Positions 51,348 through 60,495 of a stretch of 64,000 nt of DNA are shown here, piece after piece. The translations under genes and the position numbers were made by a program. Within the stretch, counting starts at the first letter, position 1. Each line of letters starts with the position of its first letter. Under the pieces are notes generated by a model, which worked only from the letters and a program-made list of their open reading frames with translations, did not search any database and was not told the DNA's origin. Source of the DNA: Candidatus Melainabacteria bacterium (GTDB taxonomy: Bacteria; Cyanobacteriota; Vampirovibrionia; Obscuribacterales; Obscuribacteraceae); NCBI GenBank assembly GCA_003242885.1, contig QKMZ01000006.1, forward strand, positions 1,729,563 to 1,793,562, written 5' to 3'.

Positions 51348-52949
51348 ATGAAAACAAGATCTTTACTCCTCTCAGCACTCGTTCTGATAAATGTTTGGTC
51401 GGCGTGCGAAGTTTTGACAACGAAAAGCGCTTGCGCCAGAGCGGCCAGGGGATCAGGCAGACGCACATCAAGCGCACATGCGAGCAATCCGGCAGCCAGA
51501 CCTGCTCAAACAAAGTTCGACATGCCGATCACAAATGCTGTCAATGCCTGGCTCAAAAGATATGAGCTGCGCAATTCGCAAGTAGCAGTCGAGGTAATGG
51601 ACTTCGCGACCGGCAATGTCGTTTGCTCATCACAGGGAGAAAAGCGCTTCACTCCTGCTTCTACGGCAAAAGTTTTTTCAACGGCTTGCGCCTTCGAATC
51701 GTATGGCGGAAATTATCGTTATACCACCGCCATTGCCTGTAGTGGCGCAATCAAAGACGGCAAAATCAAAGGGGATTTGTATCTTATTCCGTCTGAAGAC
51801 CCGACTCTTTCGTACGGAGATCTTATGCGTCTCTTCAGCGAATTGTCGAACAAAGGCATAAAGAGCGTAGATGGCAGTTTAAAACTGAGTCCTACACCCA
51901 GTGGTGGCGACCACTTTGTGCCCAGCTTTCTCAATGAAGATTTTGGACAGGAATGGATGCCTGTCTCTTCTGACCTTGTTGTCGACAGCAATATTTTTGG
52001 TGGCGGCAATTTGCCCAACAACGCAAAGTTACTGGAGATCGACAGTACCCAAGAGTTCAATGCGCACTCGAAGTCCATTATGCGCCAAGACCTCTACCCG
52101 GGTTGGATGGTGTACGACGATAAGACCAACACAGTGCGCGCTTATCGCGGATATCCGGTAGCGACTGGGCGCGGTCCTCTGGTAGTCAGCAATCCAAATA
52201 TGTTCAACCTGGCCCTTGCTCGCACGGCAGCTAAAAACGCCGGCATCAAATTTGGTGGCAAGAACAGCGACGCAGGTAAAGAGCTAAATCTTTCAGTTCT
52301 GGTCGAGCATAAGTCCGAACCACTCTCAAAGATCATTCAGACATGCCTTCATCAAAGCGATAATCTCTATGCTCAACAATTACTTAGAACCATAGCCCTG
52401 GGCAGCGATAACAAATCAAACGACCATCCCAGCATGGAAGAAAAAGGCCTGGCTCGTTTGCGCGGATGGCTAGGATCGTTCGGCGTGCCAATGAACGAAG
52501 TAGTACTAAAAGACGGGTGCGGTCTATCTCGCAAGGATTGCGTTACGCCTCACGCCCTAAATATGGTGCTCCGCCACATGCTAAGTAAATACGGCGAAGG
52601 CGGCTATGTCAGCTTGCTTAAAGGTGGCGATGTAAAACACGGACAGAAGAGTGGTTCTTGGAAGTTCAAAACTGGTGCCATGGATAGCGTCAGATGCATT
52701 ACTGGCGTGCTGAAGAATTCAGGCGGTCAAACTCTCTTGGTGACAATCATGGTGAATGGACATGCACCAGGCGTTGGAGATGTTCGTACTTCCATCGGTG
52801 CACTGGTAAGCACTTTGGCCGGCACTCAGATGCAAGCACCTAAAGAACCCAAGCCCGAGGTCAAGGTCGAGACCAAAACGGTCACGACTAAGACTGAAAC
52901 AAAAACTCAATCGACATTGGAAACTAAAGAAGCTAAGCCACACAACTAG
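51348..52949 (+). CDS. dacB: D-alanyl-D-alanine carboxypeptidase/endopeptidase (PBP4 family)
   Basis: The 533-residue periplasmic enzyme trims or cleaves peptidoglycan cross-links. It has a signal peptide (about 1-32), the Ser-Thr-Ala-Lys box (Ser105, Lys108), SDN in HQSDNLYAQQLLR (about 342) and KTG in FKTGAMDS (about 445). The inserted middle domain of class C PBPs is present (about 140-320). The C-terminus is a Lys/Thr/Glu-rich repeat tail (about 500-533), unusual for the family and perhaps wall-binding. Confidence 0.93.
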   Translation: MKTRSLLLSALVLINVWSACEVLTTKSACARAARGSGRRTSSAHASNPAARPAQTKFDMPITNAVNAWLKRYELRNSQVAVEVMDFATGNVVCSSQGEKRFTPASTAKVFSTACAFESYGGNYRYTTAIACSGAIKDGKIKGDLYLIPSEDPTLSYGDLMRLFSELSNKGIKSVDGSLKLSPTPSGGDHFVPSFLNEDFGQEWMPVSSDLVVDSNIFGGGNLPNNAKLLEIDSTQEFNAHSKSIMRQDLYPGWMVYDDKTNTVRAYRGYPVATGRGPLVVSNPNMFNLALARTAAKNAGIKFGGKNSDAGKELNLSVLVEHKSEPLSKIIQTCLHQSDNLYAQQLLRTIALGSDNKSNDHPSMEEKGLARLRGWLGSFGVPMNEVVLKDGCGLSRKDCVTPHALNMVLRHMLSKYGEGGYVSLLKGGDVKHGQKSGSWKFKTGAMDSVRCITGVLKNSGGQTLLVTIMVNGHAPGVGDVRTSIGALVSTLAGTQMQAPKEPKPEVKVETKTVTTKTETKTQSTLETKEAKPHN

Positions 52950-53011
52950 CATATAAGCGCTAGGTAGCGAAGAACACCCGTGGCTCTAAACACGACCGTA
53001 CCGAATTTTGC

Positions 53012-53728
53012 TTATTGCCAGACTGATACGCCGCCGGTTGTAGCCGGAGTCTTATGAGCCAACTGACCACGTGCCGCCAGAATCGTCTTAGGTTCAAGAG
53101 CATTTTGGTGCAGATAAACATTATCGAGACGCTTGCGCAGCAACGTTAAAGTCGAAGGCAACTCAACTTTGACGCCTTCGCGCATGATCCATTGAGGAAC
53201 AAAGAAACCAGGATCTACGAACATCGAATAAGTCAATTCGGTTTTGCCATTCTCGGCGGGCTTCATTTCCCACGTACCGCTGAAATCTTTGAGAGTCCCA
53301 CCTAAACGCTTAAATGAAATCAGGCCGTCTTTGCGTGTGTAGTGCGAATCCACTGTATAACTGAAATTCGGAATGAAAACGCCGAGATCGAGCGTCACTT
53401 TCATAATTGACTGATCTTCTTTGTCGAGCATTACATCCACGGTCTTCATACGTGGAGAAATCTTTCCTTGAAACTCGAAGGGATTGACCATGACAGGCCA
53501 GACTTGCTCTGGCGATTGGTCGAGCAAAATTGTGCCGGTTACATACTTGGTGCTGCCAACATTTCTCACACCGACGACAACTTCACCTTTGGCTAGCTTT
53601 TCGGCATCAGAGAGCGCAGAACCTGCAAGTGCTGCATTATTTGGCATGAACGTTGAAATGACAAAAAACAATGTCAGTAACGCAAAGCTCTTGTGGAGCG
53701 ACAAGCGCCGCTTGGCTGTTGAATTCAT
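53012..53728 (-). CDS. Secreted SRPBCC/START-like protein
   Basis: The 238-residue protein begins with a signal peptide (MNSTAKRRLSLHKSFALLTL, cut near ALA-GSA). The remainder fits the polyketide-cyclase/SRPBCC fold: a first strand with GTILLDQSPEQVWPVMVNPFEFQ, strands through WEMKPAENGKTELTYSMFVDPG and a long C-terminal helix (LPSTLTLLRKRLDNVYL). It probably binds a hydrophobic molecule in the periplasm. Isolated gene. Confidence 0.75.
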   Translation of the reverse strand: MNSTAKRRLSLHKSFALLTLFFVISTFMPNNAALAGSALSDAEKLAKGEVVVGVRNVGSTKYVTGTILLDQSPEQVWPVMVNPFEFQGKISPRMKTVDVMLDKEDQSIMKVTLDLGVFIPNFSYTVDSHYTRKDGLISFKRLGGTLKDFSGTWEMKPAENGKTELTYSMFVDPGFFVPQWIMREGVKVELPSTLTLLRKRLDNVYLHQNALEPKTILAARGQLAHKTPATTGGVSVWQ

Positions 53729-54196
53729 CGGCTTATAGAACCCTGGAAGTACGAAGTGAAGTCAATTAGTGCAGATGTGTCCAATATGTTTTTCAGGTCT
53801 CCATCGGACGCTAAGACTTTACCTTGACAGCAGCCGATTTCTCCCGGTATTTCCGGTAGGAATAAGTTTATCAAGAGCTAACCGTTCCTTTCATTAGACC
53901 GGACAGTTCCAGTAAATCCACTGACATCACGAGGGACGCTTTTGTTCCGGGGTGTGCGAGGACTTGAAAACTAGAAGTGAAAAAACATGTTATGTGTCAA
54001 AAGATATTTAACCAATATCTAAATAGTACTACGTTTAATGACAACCAAACCCCTTGGCAATCAAGGATTTCTGGACTTTTTCTCATTGATAACAGGGCAA
54101 GGTAGCTTGCATCGGTGTTGCAATCGGTTCTGCCCAAAGGCACCTTGCAGTATAATTCAGCAGTTATAGATCTACTCAGTGTTTTGGGGTGTACGG
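53729..54196. other. Intergenic region with inverted repeat and -10 element
   Basis: No gene is apparent in these 468 bases. There is a perfect 7-bp inverted repeat, AGATATT-TAACC-AATATCT (54002-54020), and a consensus TATAAT at 54151-54156, about 40 bases ahead of the GGDEF-like gene. The -35 at the matching position (TTCTGC, 54128-54133) is poor, so an activator may be needed. Confidence 0.5.
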
Positions 54197-54895
54197 ATGA
54201 CACGCGGTGGCAAAGAAGACGCACTTTTCGGCAGAGAAAGCTTGTTCAGACAAAAGCTTGATCAACTCCGCACCACCGGTGAGATCAAGAGAAAACAACA
54301 AATCGATCCGATGGCGCGCGTTAGAGAACTCGAGCAAAGCCAGTTGCTTTCCGGCGCACAAGCCTTTGTCTCCAGCAATTCGTCAGCAGATATACAGAAG
54401 CTGGCTCTGCTGGACAGCCTGACTGAACTCTACAATCATGATTCGATCATGCGAATCTTCAAAGATGAATTGAAGCGCTCGCGCCGCTACAAGCAAAACG
54501 AAGCCCTATTGATCATCAGAGTCGATCAACTTGAACAAGTTGAGCAATCACACGGAAAGCTTGTTTCCGACTCAATCTTAAAAGGACTGTCCAACTTCAT
54601 TATGAAGATGATTCGCGATGTGGATATTCCGGCTCGCTACGATGCCGACCACTTCGCAGTCGTGCTGCCCAACACAGACCTCAAAGGAACACTGGTTTTG
54701 GCAGAGCGCATTCGCTCAAAGGTCAGCTACGAACGCATCTCCGAGATGGGTCAAAACTGGAGCGTTACCGTCAGTATCGGCGTCTCCGCTTTCCCCGATC
54801 ACTCACCTTCACCGGACGAGTTGATTCAAAAGGCATACCAAGCCTGCACCATGGCTAAAATGCAAGGCGGAGATAAAGTCTGGGTCGCTGAATAA
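54197..54895 (+). CDS. GGDEF-domain protein with degenerate active site
   Basis: The 232-residue protein has a charged N-terminus (about 1-60) and a GGDEF domain (about 70-228) recognised by LDSLTELYNHDSIMRIF, ALLIIRVDQLEQ and VTVSIGVSAFP. The signature loop is RYDADHF instead of R-x-GGDEF, so both Gly and the catalytic Glu are lost. It is unlikely to make cyclic di-GMP and may be a binding or signalling remnant. I prefer ATG 54197; GTG 54179 is also in frame. Confidence 0.82.
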   Translation: MTRGGKEDALFGRESLFRQKLDQLRTTGEIKRKQQIDPMARVRELEQSQLLSGAQAFVSSNSSADIQKLALLDSLTELYNHDSIMRIFKDELKRSRRYKQNEALLIIRVDQLEQVEQSHGKLVSDSILKGLSNFIMKMIRDVDIPARYDADHFAVVLPNTDLKGTLVLAERIRSKVSYERISEMGQNWSVTVSIGVSAFPDHSPSPDELIQKAYQACTMAKMQGGDKVWVAE

Positions 54896-54943
54896 AGCGA
54901 AAGACAAGGTCCTTACGCTGAATATTTGCGCTCACACTCAAAA

Positions 54944-56152
54944 CTAGCGCTGAGGAGAAACCCAGCCGAGCTTTTCCATAATCAATTGGAAATCTTCTTT
55001 GCTCCAGACATAGTGGTGCAACGCGAAGATTGCTTGTTCGTGCGTCAAATAACCGTCGCTCATCAACTGGTGGCAGCGCAGTGCGACCTGCAGCGTAGCT
55101 GAATCGATTAGGCCGGTAGTGAGAAGGATATTCTCGACAGGAGTGCCCGTACGGCTGCTTTGCTGCAGCACCATTTCCATGTCGGTATCCGGAATCAAGC
55201 GCACCATCTTCAAAAGCTCCAGCATGGTCAAACCACGGCTTTTCTCTGTCTGTGTTCGCTTGGTCACTTCAGAGACGGCCTGCGGAATGGCAATACCACG
55301 AGCCTTTGTCAATTTCAAAACTTCGGCCGCTTCCAGAGGGTTCAAAACCCTCGCGCAAACAAGCTCTTGCACTTTGAGCGCGTCGACCAGAGTTGAATAA
55401 CTGATCAATTTTGCTTGAGTAAGAACCTGCCCAATTGGCAGTTCATCAACAATGCCGCGTTCTACGGCAGTAAGCAAATCGATTTCGCTTACCAATTCGG
55501 CAAGTACAAGAAGTTCACCAAGTCGGACTGCATTGTTCTGCTGAACCTGGTAATGACCATGCAAGGCCAAGGACTCTTCCAATGAAGTATTCTTCTGTGC
55601 GGATACTGCAAGCGCTTCCATTGCTTGCTGGCGCGTAATTTTTCCCTGGCGAATCAGTTGCTGCGCCGTCAGTGCTGCATATGCCGTCATATCGTTCATG
55701 ACGCCTTTTAGAACAAGAATTCGACCGAGCGGCAGCCCGGTGTTAAAGCATGTCTGAAGGGCATCTTCTAACTGGTCCGTGTTGACAAGCTCAGCTTCTA
55801 CAAGCAACTGTCCCAGTTTATTCGTAAACTCAAAATATTCCGATCGCCAGCCGACTTCACGCAAGGCATCATCGAGATTGATATCTTTCTCGCCTGTCTT
55901 TCGCAAGGCCAGGACAGCATATTCAACATTGAGCAACTTGTCACGGATCAAACTCTGAGCCATAAGCGCTGAATGCAACCGGTCTTCGGTGATGAACCCG
56001 GAAGAAACAAGCACGCGACCGACCGGCAATCCGGTTTTCTGCGAAATCGGCAATGCATCGGCGAGCTGACCAAGACTGATCAAGTCAGACTTAACCAATA
56101 GGTCACCAATCAATACCGGAATCGGCCGCTTAGACACCTTGCCCCCAGGCAT
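54944..56152 (-). CDS. Tandem MshEN-like repeat protein
   Basis: The 402-residue protein is built of about four repeats resembling the N-terminal MshEN domain of type II secretion ATPases, for example IGDLLVKSDLISLGQLADAL, LGQLLVEAELVNTDQLEDAL, LGELLVLAELVSEIDLLTAV and LLKMVRLIPDTDMEMVLQ, each followed by G-x-P-x-G-x-x-L and a helix. There is no ATPase domain. MshEN domains can bind cyclic di-GMP. It faces a degenerate GGDEF gene, 48 bases away. The role is unknown; possibly a cyclic di-GMP effector. Confidence 0.75.
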   Translation of the reverse strand: MPGGKVSKRPIPVLIGDLLVKSDLISLGQLADALPISQKTGLPVGRVLVSSGFITEDRLHSALMAQSLIRDKLLNVEYAVLALRKTGEKDINLDDALREVGWRSEYFEFTNKLGQLLVEAELVNTDQLEDALQTCFNTGLPLGRILVLKGVMNDMTAYAALTAQQLIRQGKITRQQAMEALAVSAQKNTSLEESLALHGHYQVQQNNAVRLGELLVLAELVSEIDLLTAVERGIVDELPIGQVLTQAKLISYSTLVDALKVQELVCARVLNPLEAAEVLKLTKARGIAIPQAVSEVTKRTQTEKSRGLTMLELLKMVRLIPDTDMEMVLQQSSRTGTPVENILLTTGLIDSATLQVALRCHQLMSDGYLTHEQAIFALHHYVWSKEDFQLIMEKLGWVSPQR

Positions 56153-56228
56153 AACTCAGTAGTGATACGTAGTCATATTCTACTGACAATATTAAGACCA
56201 AGTGTAAGAAAGATAGCAGATCCACAGC

Positions 56229-57017
56229 TCAAAACGGTTTGCGACAACGAATATGGAGAAATAGAGCAACCTTTGCAGCGCCTTTCAAAGCAGGATACTT
56301 TTCCAAGGTTTGCGCGTCAGGACAAGGCTCCAAAAATCGTTCCAACACAAAACCGATGTCGAGAAGCATGTTTAGCCAACCACTCAAGGTTTTGTAATAG
56401 GTGGGAATGACAAAATTGCCAAACTCGTTTTTCATCTCTTCCGGAGCATTCGAAAACGTCCATTCCAAAATCTTTTCCATCTCTTCGTGGAAATAGTCTC
56501 CGCAGATAAGCCCAGTGGGTTCGCCATTTTCATCACGCGTCCACTCGAATAGAGAAGTTTGAAAACATGGATGGCAGATGGAAAACTGAAAAAAGCCACC
56601 CGGTTTCAAGACACGAAAGACCTCACCTGCGGCGACCGGAATATCAGGCATGTCCATCATCGCCATCGTGGACATAACAAAATCAAAACTTTCTTGCGCG
56701 AAAGGTAATGCTTGAGCGCTGGCGTGCTGAAACGTGATGCCATAGGTTTCAGTCTTTTCAGTCTCTTTAGCGTAATCGAGAAACTTTTGGCAGATGTCTA
56801 TCCCCGTCATTTGCGCACCGCGAGCAGCCACCATGCGCGTGTTAAAACCTTCACCACAACCGACGTCCAGCCCTTTGAGGCCGTTTACATCAGGGAGCAT
56901 GTTGAGAAAACCAGGCGCATTCAAATGGTTTCGACAAACATCAAAACCCTGTCGAGCCATAGTCGTCCAGGCCGTTGCGTTTTTCTCCCAATAGGCAGCG
57001 ACTTCTTGAGTCTTCAT
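56229..57017 (-). CDS. Class I SAM-dependent methyltransferase
   Basis: ATG 57017 has GGGGGA seven bases upstream; longer frames would overlap the neighbouring gene. The 262-residue product has motif I GLDVGCGEGFN (about 47-57), TGIDICQKFLDYA (post I), ALPFAQESFDFVMSTMAMMDM and LKPGGFFQFSICHPCFQ, as in UbiE/SmtA-like enzymes. The substrate is unknown. Confidence 0.85.
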   Translation of the reverse strand: MKTQEVAAYWEKNATAWTTMARQGFDVCRNHLNAPGFLNMLPDVNGLKGLDVGCGEGFNTRMVAARGAQMTGIDICQKFLDYAKETEKTETYGITFQHASAQALPFAQESFDFVMSTMAMMDMPDIPVAAGEVFRVLKPGGFFQFSICHPCFQTSLFEWTRDENGEPTGLICGDYFHEEMEKILEWTFSNAPEEMKNEFGNFVIPTYYKTLSGWLNMLLDIGFVLERFLEPCPDAQTLEKYPALKGAAKVALFLHIRCRKPF

Positions 57018-57087
57018 CGAATATCCCCCATTCATGTTCGATAGAGCAACACCAAACAGTCTGGCGTCTACAGTTTTATCCAGTGAA

Positions 57088-57657
57088 CTACTGCACCGGT
57101 GACGTATCCGCCTGCGAATCTCTAAGCGAATCTCTAATTGTATGCGCCTTCTCTGCCATTTTCGTTGCTTCTGCCTGGCGACCTTCCGATTGCAAAAACC
57201 GGCTATACATCTCAAGAGCAGAAGCGGCTTGAGGAGAAATTTTGCCGCTTGTATTCTCGCGGATTTTTATGAGGCGCTGAAATAGCAAATCAGAATGCCA
57301 GCTCTTGCCATGGCGACGGTAAAGCGCCGCCAGTTCGGGCAAGCGATCAGCATATGCTGCACTGTCACCGCCTTTAACGCCCTCAACTGTTCGCATCGCC
57401 AATTCGTACAAACGCTCCGATTCGGCTGTATCTCCACGTTTGTCATAGAGCCCGGCCAGACCGATTAGACAATCAACGACGCCGGGATTTATCTCTTTAT
57501 CGCTTTCCGCACGCGCAATAGCGTCCTTCCACTGCGACTCGGCTTCAGCTAGACGACCTTCACTCATCGCCGCGCGAGCACCGGCATCCAAATCCTGCCA
57601 GCCAGCCGAGACAATCAGCGCAAAAATCCAGCCTATCGTTGCCGTCTGGTAAAGCAC
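57088..57657 (-). CDS. Secreted or membrane-anchored TPR protein
   Basis: The GTG at 57657 follows GGAGG by six bases. The 189-residue protein starts with a hydrophobic signal or anchor (LYQTATIGWIFALIVSAGW) and continues with three to four TPR units (AMSEGRLAEAESQWKDAI, LAGLYDKRGDTAESERLYELAM and FLQSEGRQAEATKMAEKA). The pattern matches the TPR_12/kinesin-light-chain type. Probably a periplasmic adaptor. Confidence 0.72.
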   Translation of the reverse strand: MLYQTATIGWIFALIVSAGWQDLDAGARAAMSEGRLAEAESQWKDAIARAESDKEINPGVVDCLIGLAGLYDKRGDTAESERLYELAMRTVEGVKGGDSAAYADRLPELAALYRRHGKSWHSDLLFQRLIKIRENTSGKISPQAASALEMYSRFLQSEGRQAEATKMAEKAHTIRDSLRDSQADTSPVQ

Positions 57658-57768
57658 AGGACACCTCCGTATTGATTCTACCGAATGAGCGCCCCGGAAG
57701 TCCCATAAGGTCGATTACAAGGCTTTCGCCACGGGTAAGTATTCAGAATCGTCGGTATTTTAGCTTTT

Positions 57769-59184
57769 ATGTATAAGCAATCAAGAAAGTCGATTCAAAC
57801 ATGCAAGCGCATGCTTTTCTCGGCATGTATACTCCTTAACTTGTCGAATCAATCACTTGCACAAGGACAAAAGACTCAAGAGCAAGTGAATGCCGAAAAC
57901 CGCTCGGCGAAAAAAGCTGAGAGCATGATGCACTCCGGGAAATTACAAGATGCGATCTTCTTTCTCAATGGCGAGTTGGCAGCAACGCCGCGTTCGGCAA
58001 TTTTGCATTTTGAGCTGGGCAATGCCCATTTGCGGTCTCGAGAATTCACAAGAGCAATAGAGTGTTATCAGCAAGCTGTGCGCTTGCGAAACCCATTTCC
58101 TGAAGCATGTTTGAATGCCGCATACGCATGCATTGATGCAGGCATGGAACTACAGGCGATACCATGGTTTCACAAATATTTAAGAGAAAATCCGAACGCC
58201 TCGAATGCCAAAGAGGTGGAAGCAGAATTGCTTGTTGCCCATGCCAAAGCTCAAATGAAGGAGAAACGCAATTTCGACGCAAAGCAGACTCTTGAGCGCG
58301 CCCTGCAAATCTCTCCCAACTCGGAAATTGTTTTGTTCGCTCTGGCTCGCGTGAAATCAGAGCTCGGAGATACACAGGGTGCAATCCGCGCATATGAAGA
58401 TCTTCTGCAAGTCAACCCGCGTCACTCGTCAGCGCTATTGAACATGGCGGAATGCTATCAGACAAGCGGGCAATTGCTGAAGGCTGTTAGCTGGCTGAAA
58501 AAATATGCTTCCAACAATCCAAGCGCACCGGACATCGATCAAATTCACAACATGATTCAAGCACTGACTGAAAAGAGCTCAGAGCAAAGATCAGATCCGC
58601 AAGCGCTCGATTATGGTGATGCCATCAGTGATGCTGGACGCTTTTACCGCTGGCCGCCCAATCGTCTGCCGATTAAAGTCTGGGTTTCAATGGGCGACGG
58701 AGTGCCAGGGTACAAACCTGAATTTCGCCTTGGATTTTTCGATGCCCTCAATGCATGGATGAAAGCAGGACAAGGGCGTCTTCAATATGTCCTTGTCAAT
58801 TCCAAAGAGCAAGCCGATCTCACCGCTGAATGGACAGGAGATCCGCACTCTGTAAAACCAACAGGACACAATGTCGAGCAGGGAGTCTGCCTGCTGTCTA
58901 CTCTGGACAGAGGAAAAGATTTCGTCGAAATCAATCGCGCCGACATTCGTATTTTGACAATCGACAGACAGACTCAAGAGCCGCTTTCCGATGAAGAGAT
59001 GAAAAAAACGTGCCTTCACGAACTTGGTCATTCCATGGGACTTCAGGGGCATTCGACCAATAATCACGACATAATGTTTTTCTCGATGTCAAATACCAAT
59101 TGGCCAGTTCTCTCCAAAAGAGACAAAGCAACGCTCTTCATGATTTATCAAAACTATCAACCGCTAATGAGCGCTCAGCAGTAA
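57769..59184 (+). CDS. Secreted TPR protein with matrixin-like zinc protease domain
   Basis: The 471-residue protein has an N-terminal signal (ending near SLAQG, about 32), a TPR array (about 40-250; for example AIRAYEDLLQVNPRHSSALLNMAECY) and a C-terminal metalloprotease domain (about 290-465). The zinc motif is HELGHSMGLQGHS: His417, Glu418, His421, Gly424, then His428. The usual metzincin form is HExxHxxGxxH, so one extra residue lies before the third His. It probably degrades proteins outside the cytoplasm. Confidence 0.85.
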   Translation: MYKQSRKSIQTCKRMLFSACILLNLSNQSLAQGQKTQEQVNAENRSAKKAESMMHSGKLQDAIFFLNGELAATPRSAILHFELGNAHLRSREFTRAIECYQQAVRLRNPFPEACLNAAYACIDAGMELQAIPWFHKYLRENPNASNAKEVEAELLVAHAKAQMKEKRNFDAKQTLERALQISPNSEIVLFALARVKSELGDTQGAIRAYEDLLQVNPRHSSALLNMAECYQTSGQLLKAVSWLKKYASNNPSAPDIDQIHNMIQALTEKSSEQRSDPQALDYGDAISDAGRFYRWPPNRLPIKVWVSMGDGVPGYKPEFRLGFFDALNAWMKAGQGRLQYVLVNSKEQADLTAEWTGDPHSVKPTGHNVEQGVCLLSTLDRGKDFVEINRADIRILTIDRQTQEPLSDEEMKKTCLHELGHSMGLQGHSTNNHDIMFFSMSNTNWPVLSKRDKATLFMIYQNYQPLMSAQQ

Positions 59185-59193
59185 ACGCTCTGA

Positions 59194-60036
59194 CTAGGTT
59201 GTTGCTACGAGAAGTTCTTCAGTATTCCTGGGCGGGCGCAAACCATCAGGTCTGCCTGCAAAATAGCGGTTGCCCAATTCCTCAGCCGAGACATGCTCGA
59301 CTTTGGAAAAACCACATTCACGAGCCAAGTGCATTATTTCTTGCGGCATGAAAAAGCTGATGAACGGCGTTCCACTGGCTCGTGCACCTTGAACAGCGCG
59401 TTCGAGCCCGGGTCGCACTTCTGCATCCGCCATCTCAATAGGCAGTAAGAACGACATTACAAAAACAGATCCAGTCTTAATTCGAGCTACCTGTCTCAAG
59501 GTCGCTTCTATAGACTCTCTGGTCAAATACATGCTCACACCGGTAGACGCGACCAACGCTTTTTTTTTCACATCAAACCCGGCATCTACCAATCGTTGCC
59601 ACCAATCATCACCAGACTCGAAGTCGACAGGCACAAAGTTCAACCACTCAGGAGTGCCATAGCCAAGCTCATTCAAACGATGCTTTTTCCATTCCTGCGC
59701 AGCCGGCTGATCAACTTCGAAGACATTTAGTCGCGCGGCAATTTCAGGCTCTCTCTGAGCAAAAGTATCAACACCCGCGCCAAGAATTACATACTGAGCA
59801 ATGCCTTCACTCATTTTCTCAATCAACAAATCTTCGATAAAACGCGACCGAGCAACAATAGAAGCACGAAAAGTGCTTGTCCCTTGCGGGTGCATGTCGG
59901 GGCGCTCGCGCCAACCATCTGCCGGAGCTACGAGCTTGTATCCGAGTTCATCTTCCAGCACATGAGGAGGCGCATCTAATTGAATGTGCAGCGCCCTCCA
60001 CAAAGCAACCCGAGCAGCAGTACTTTCAGGTTCCAT
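59194..60036 (-). CDS. SAM-dependent methyltransferase, LCM/TIGR00027 family
   Basis: The 280-residue protein matches the leucine-carboxyl-methyltransferase-like family: RSRFIEDLL (about 62-70), YVILGAGVDTFAQREPE (SAM-binding, about 83-99), FEVDQPAAQEWKKHRL (about 106-121) and VASTGVSMYLTRESIEATL (about 162-180). Bacterial members act on small molecules or polyketides, mostly uncharacterised. The next gene upstream is six bases away and may be co-transcribed. Confidence 0.85.
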   Translation of the reverse strand: MEPESTAARVALWRALHIQLDAPPHVLEDELGYKLVAPADGWRERPDMHPQGTSTFRASIVARSRFIEDLLIEKMSEGIAQYVILGAGVDTFAQREPEIAARLNVFEVDQPAAQEWKKHRLNELGYGTPEWLNFVPVDFESGDDWWQRLVDAGFDVKKKALVASTGVSMYLTRESIEATLRQVARIKTGSVFVMSFLLPIEMADAEVRPGLERAVQGARASGTPFISFFMPQEIMHLARECGFSKVEHVSAEELGNRYFAGRPDGLRPPRNTEELLVATT

Positions 60037-60042
60037 ATCTCC

Positions 60043-60489
60043 TCATTTCGTCTTTGTGATTTTGCTCAAGTGTTGATTTCGAACGGGTGAAAAACCCATT
60101 TTCATAGCCAGTTTTTGCGCAGGAATGTTGTGGTGCGCTATTTCCAGGCTAAAGCCAACGGCATCGTCTGCGAAAGTTGTCTCCAGCCAATTGATCAAGT
60201 CGGTCGCAATTGACGAACGGCGTTTGTCTTGATCAATACAAATCTCGTCAATGTCGATTACATTGCCGCCATATTCATTGCTCCAAAAGAAGATAATAAT
60301 GCAGTAGCCCACAATCTTGCTATTGTCTTCAACGACAATCAACTGTCCTTTGTCCGGCTTCGAATCAAACTCTGCAAATGTTCGCCTGACGCTGGTGGTC
60401 ACATCCTGAGTATTCGGATCCGATTGATATAAAACATCGGCAAGTTTTTGAACGTGAGGCAAGTCCGCCTCCAAAGCTTTACGAAACAT
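60043..60489 (-). CDS. GNAT N-acetyltransferase
   Basis: The 148-residue protein has the GNAT fold: beta strand LIVVEDNSKIVGYCIIIFF, IDEICIDQDKRRSSIATDLINWLE (acetyl-CoA pyrophosphate loop, with RRSSIA in place of the usual Q/RxxGxG/A) and a C-terminal NIPAQKLAMKMGF. The substrate cannot be inferred. The start follows the stop of the next gene by six bases. Confidence 0.82.
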   Translation of the reverse strand: MFRKALEADLPHVQKLADVLYQSDPNTQDVTTSVRRTFAEFDSKPDKGQLIVVEDNSKIVGYCIIIFFWSNEYGGNVIDIDEICIDQDKRRSSIATDLINWLETTFADDAVGFSLEIAHHNIPAQKLAMKMGFSPVRNQHLSKITKTK

Positions 60490-60495
60490 CGATAA

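Noticed and set aside
54120..54160. Complete sigma-70 promoter for the GGDEF-like gene
   Set aside because: The TATAAT is perfect but the -35 position has only a poor match, so it is recorded as a -10 element only.
57018..57215. N-terminal extension of the methyltransferase at 56229
   Set aside because: It is antisense-free but overlaps the neighbouring TPR gene in another frame, is Arg-rich and lacks support; ATG 57017 has a good ribosome site.
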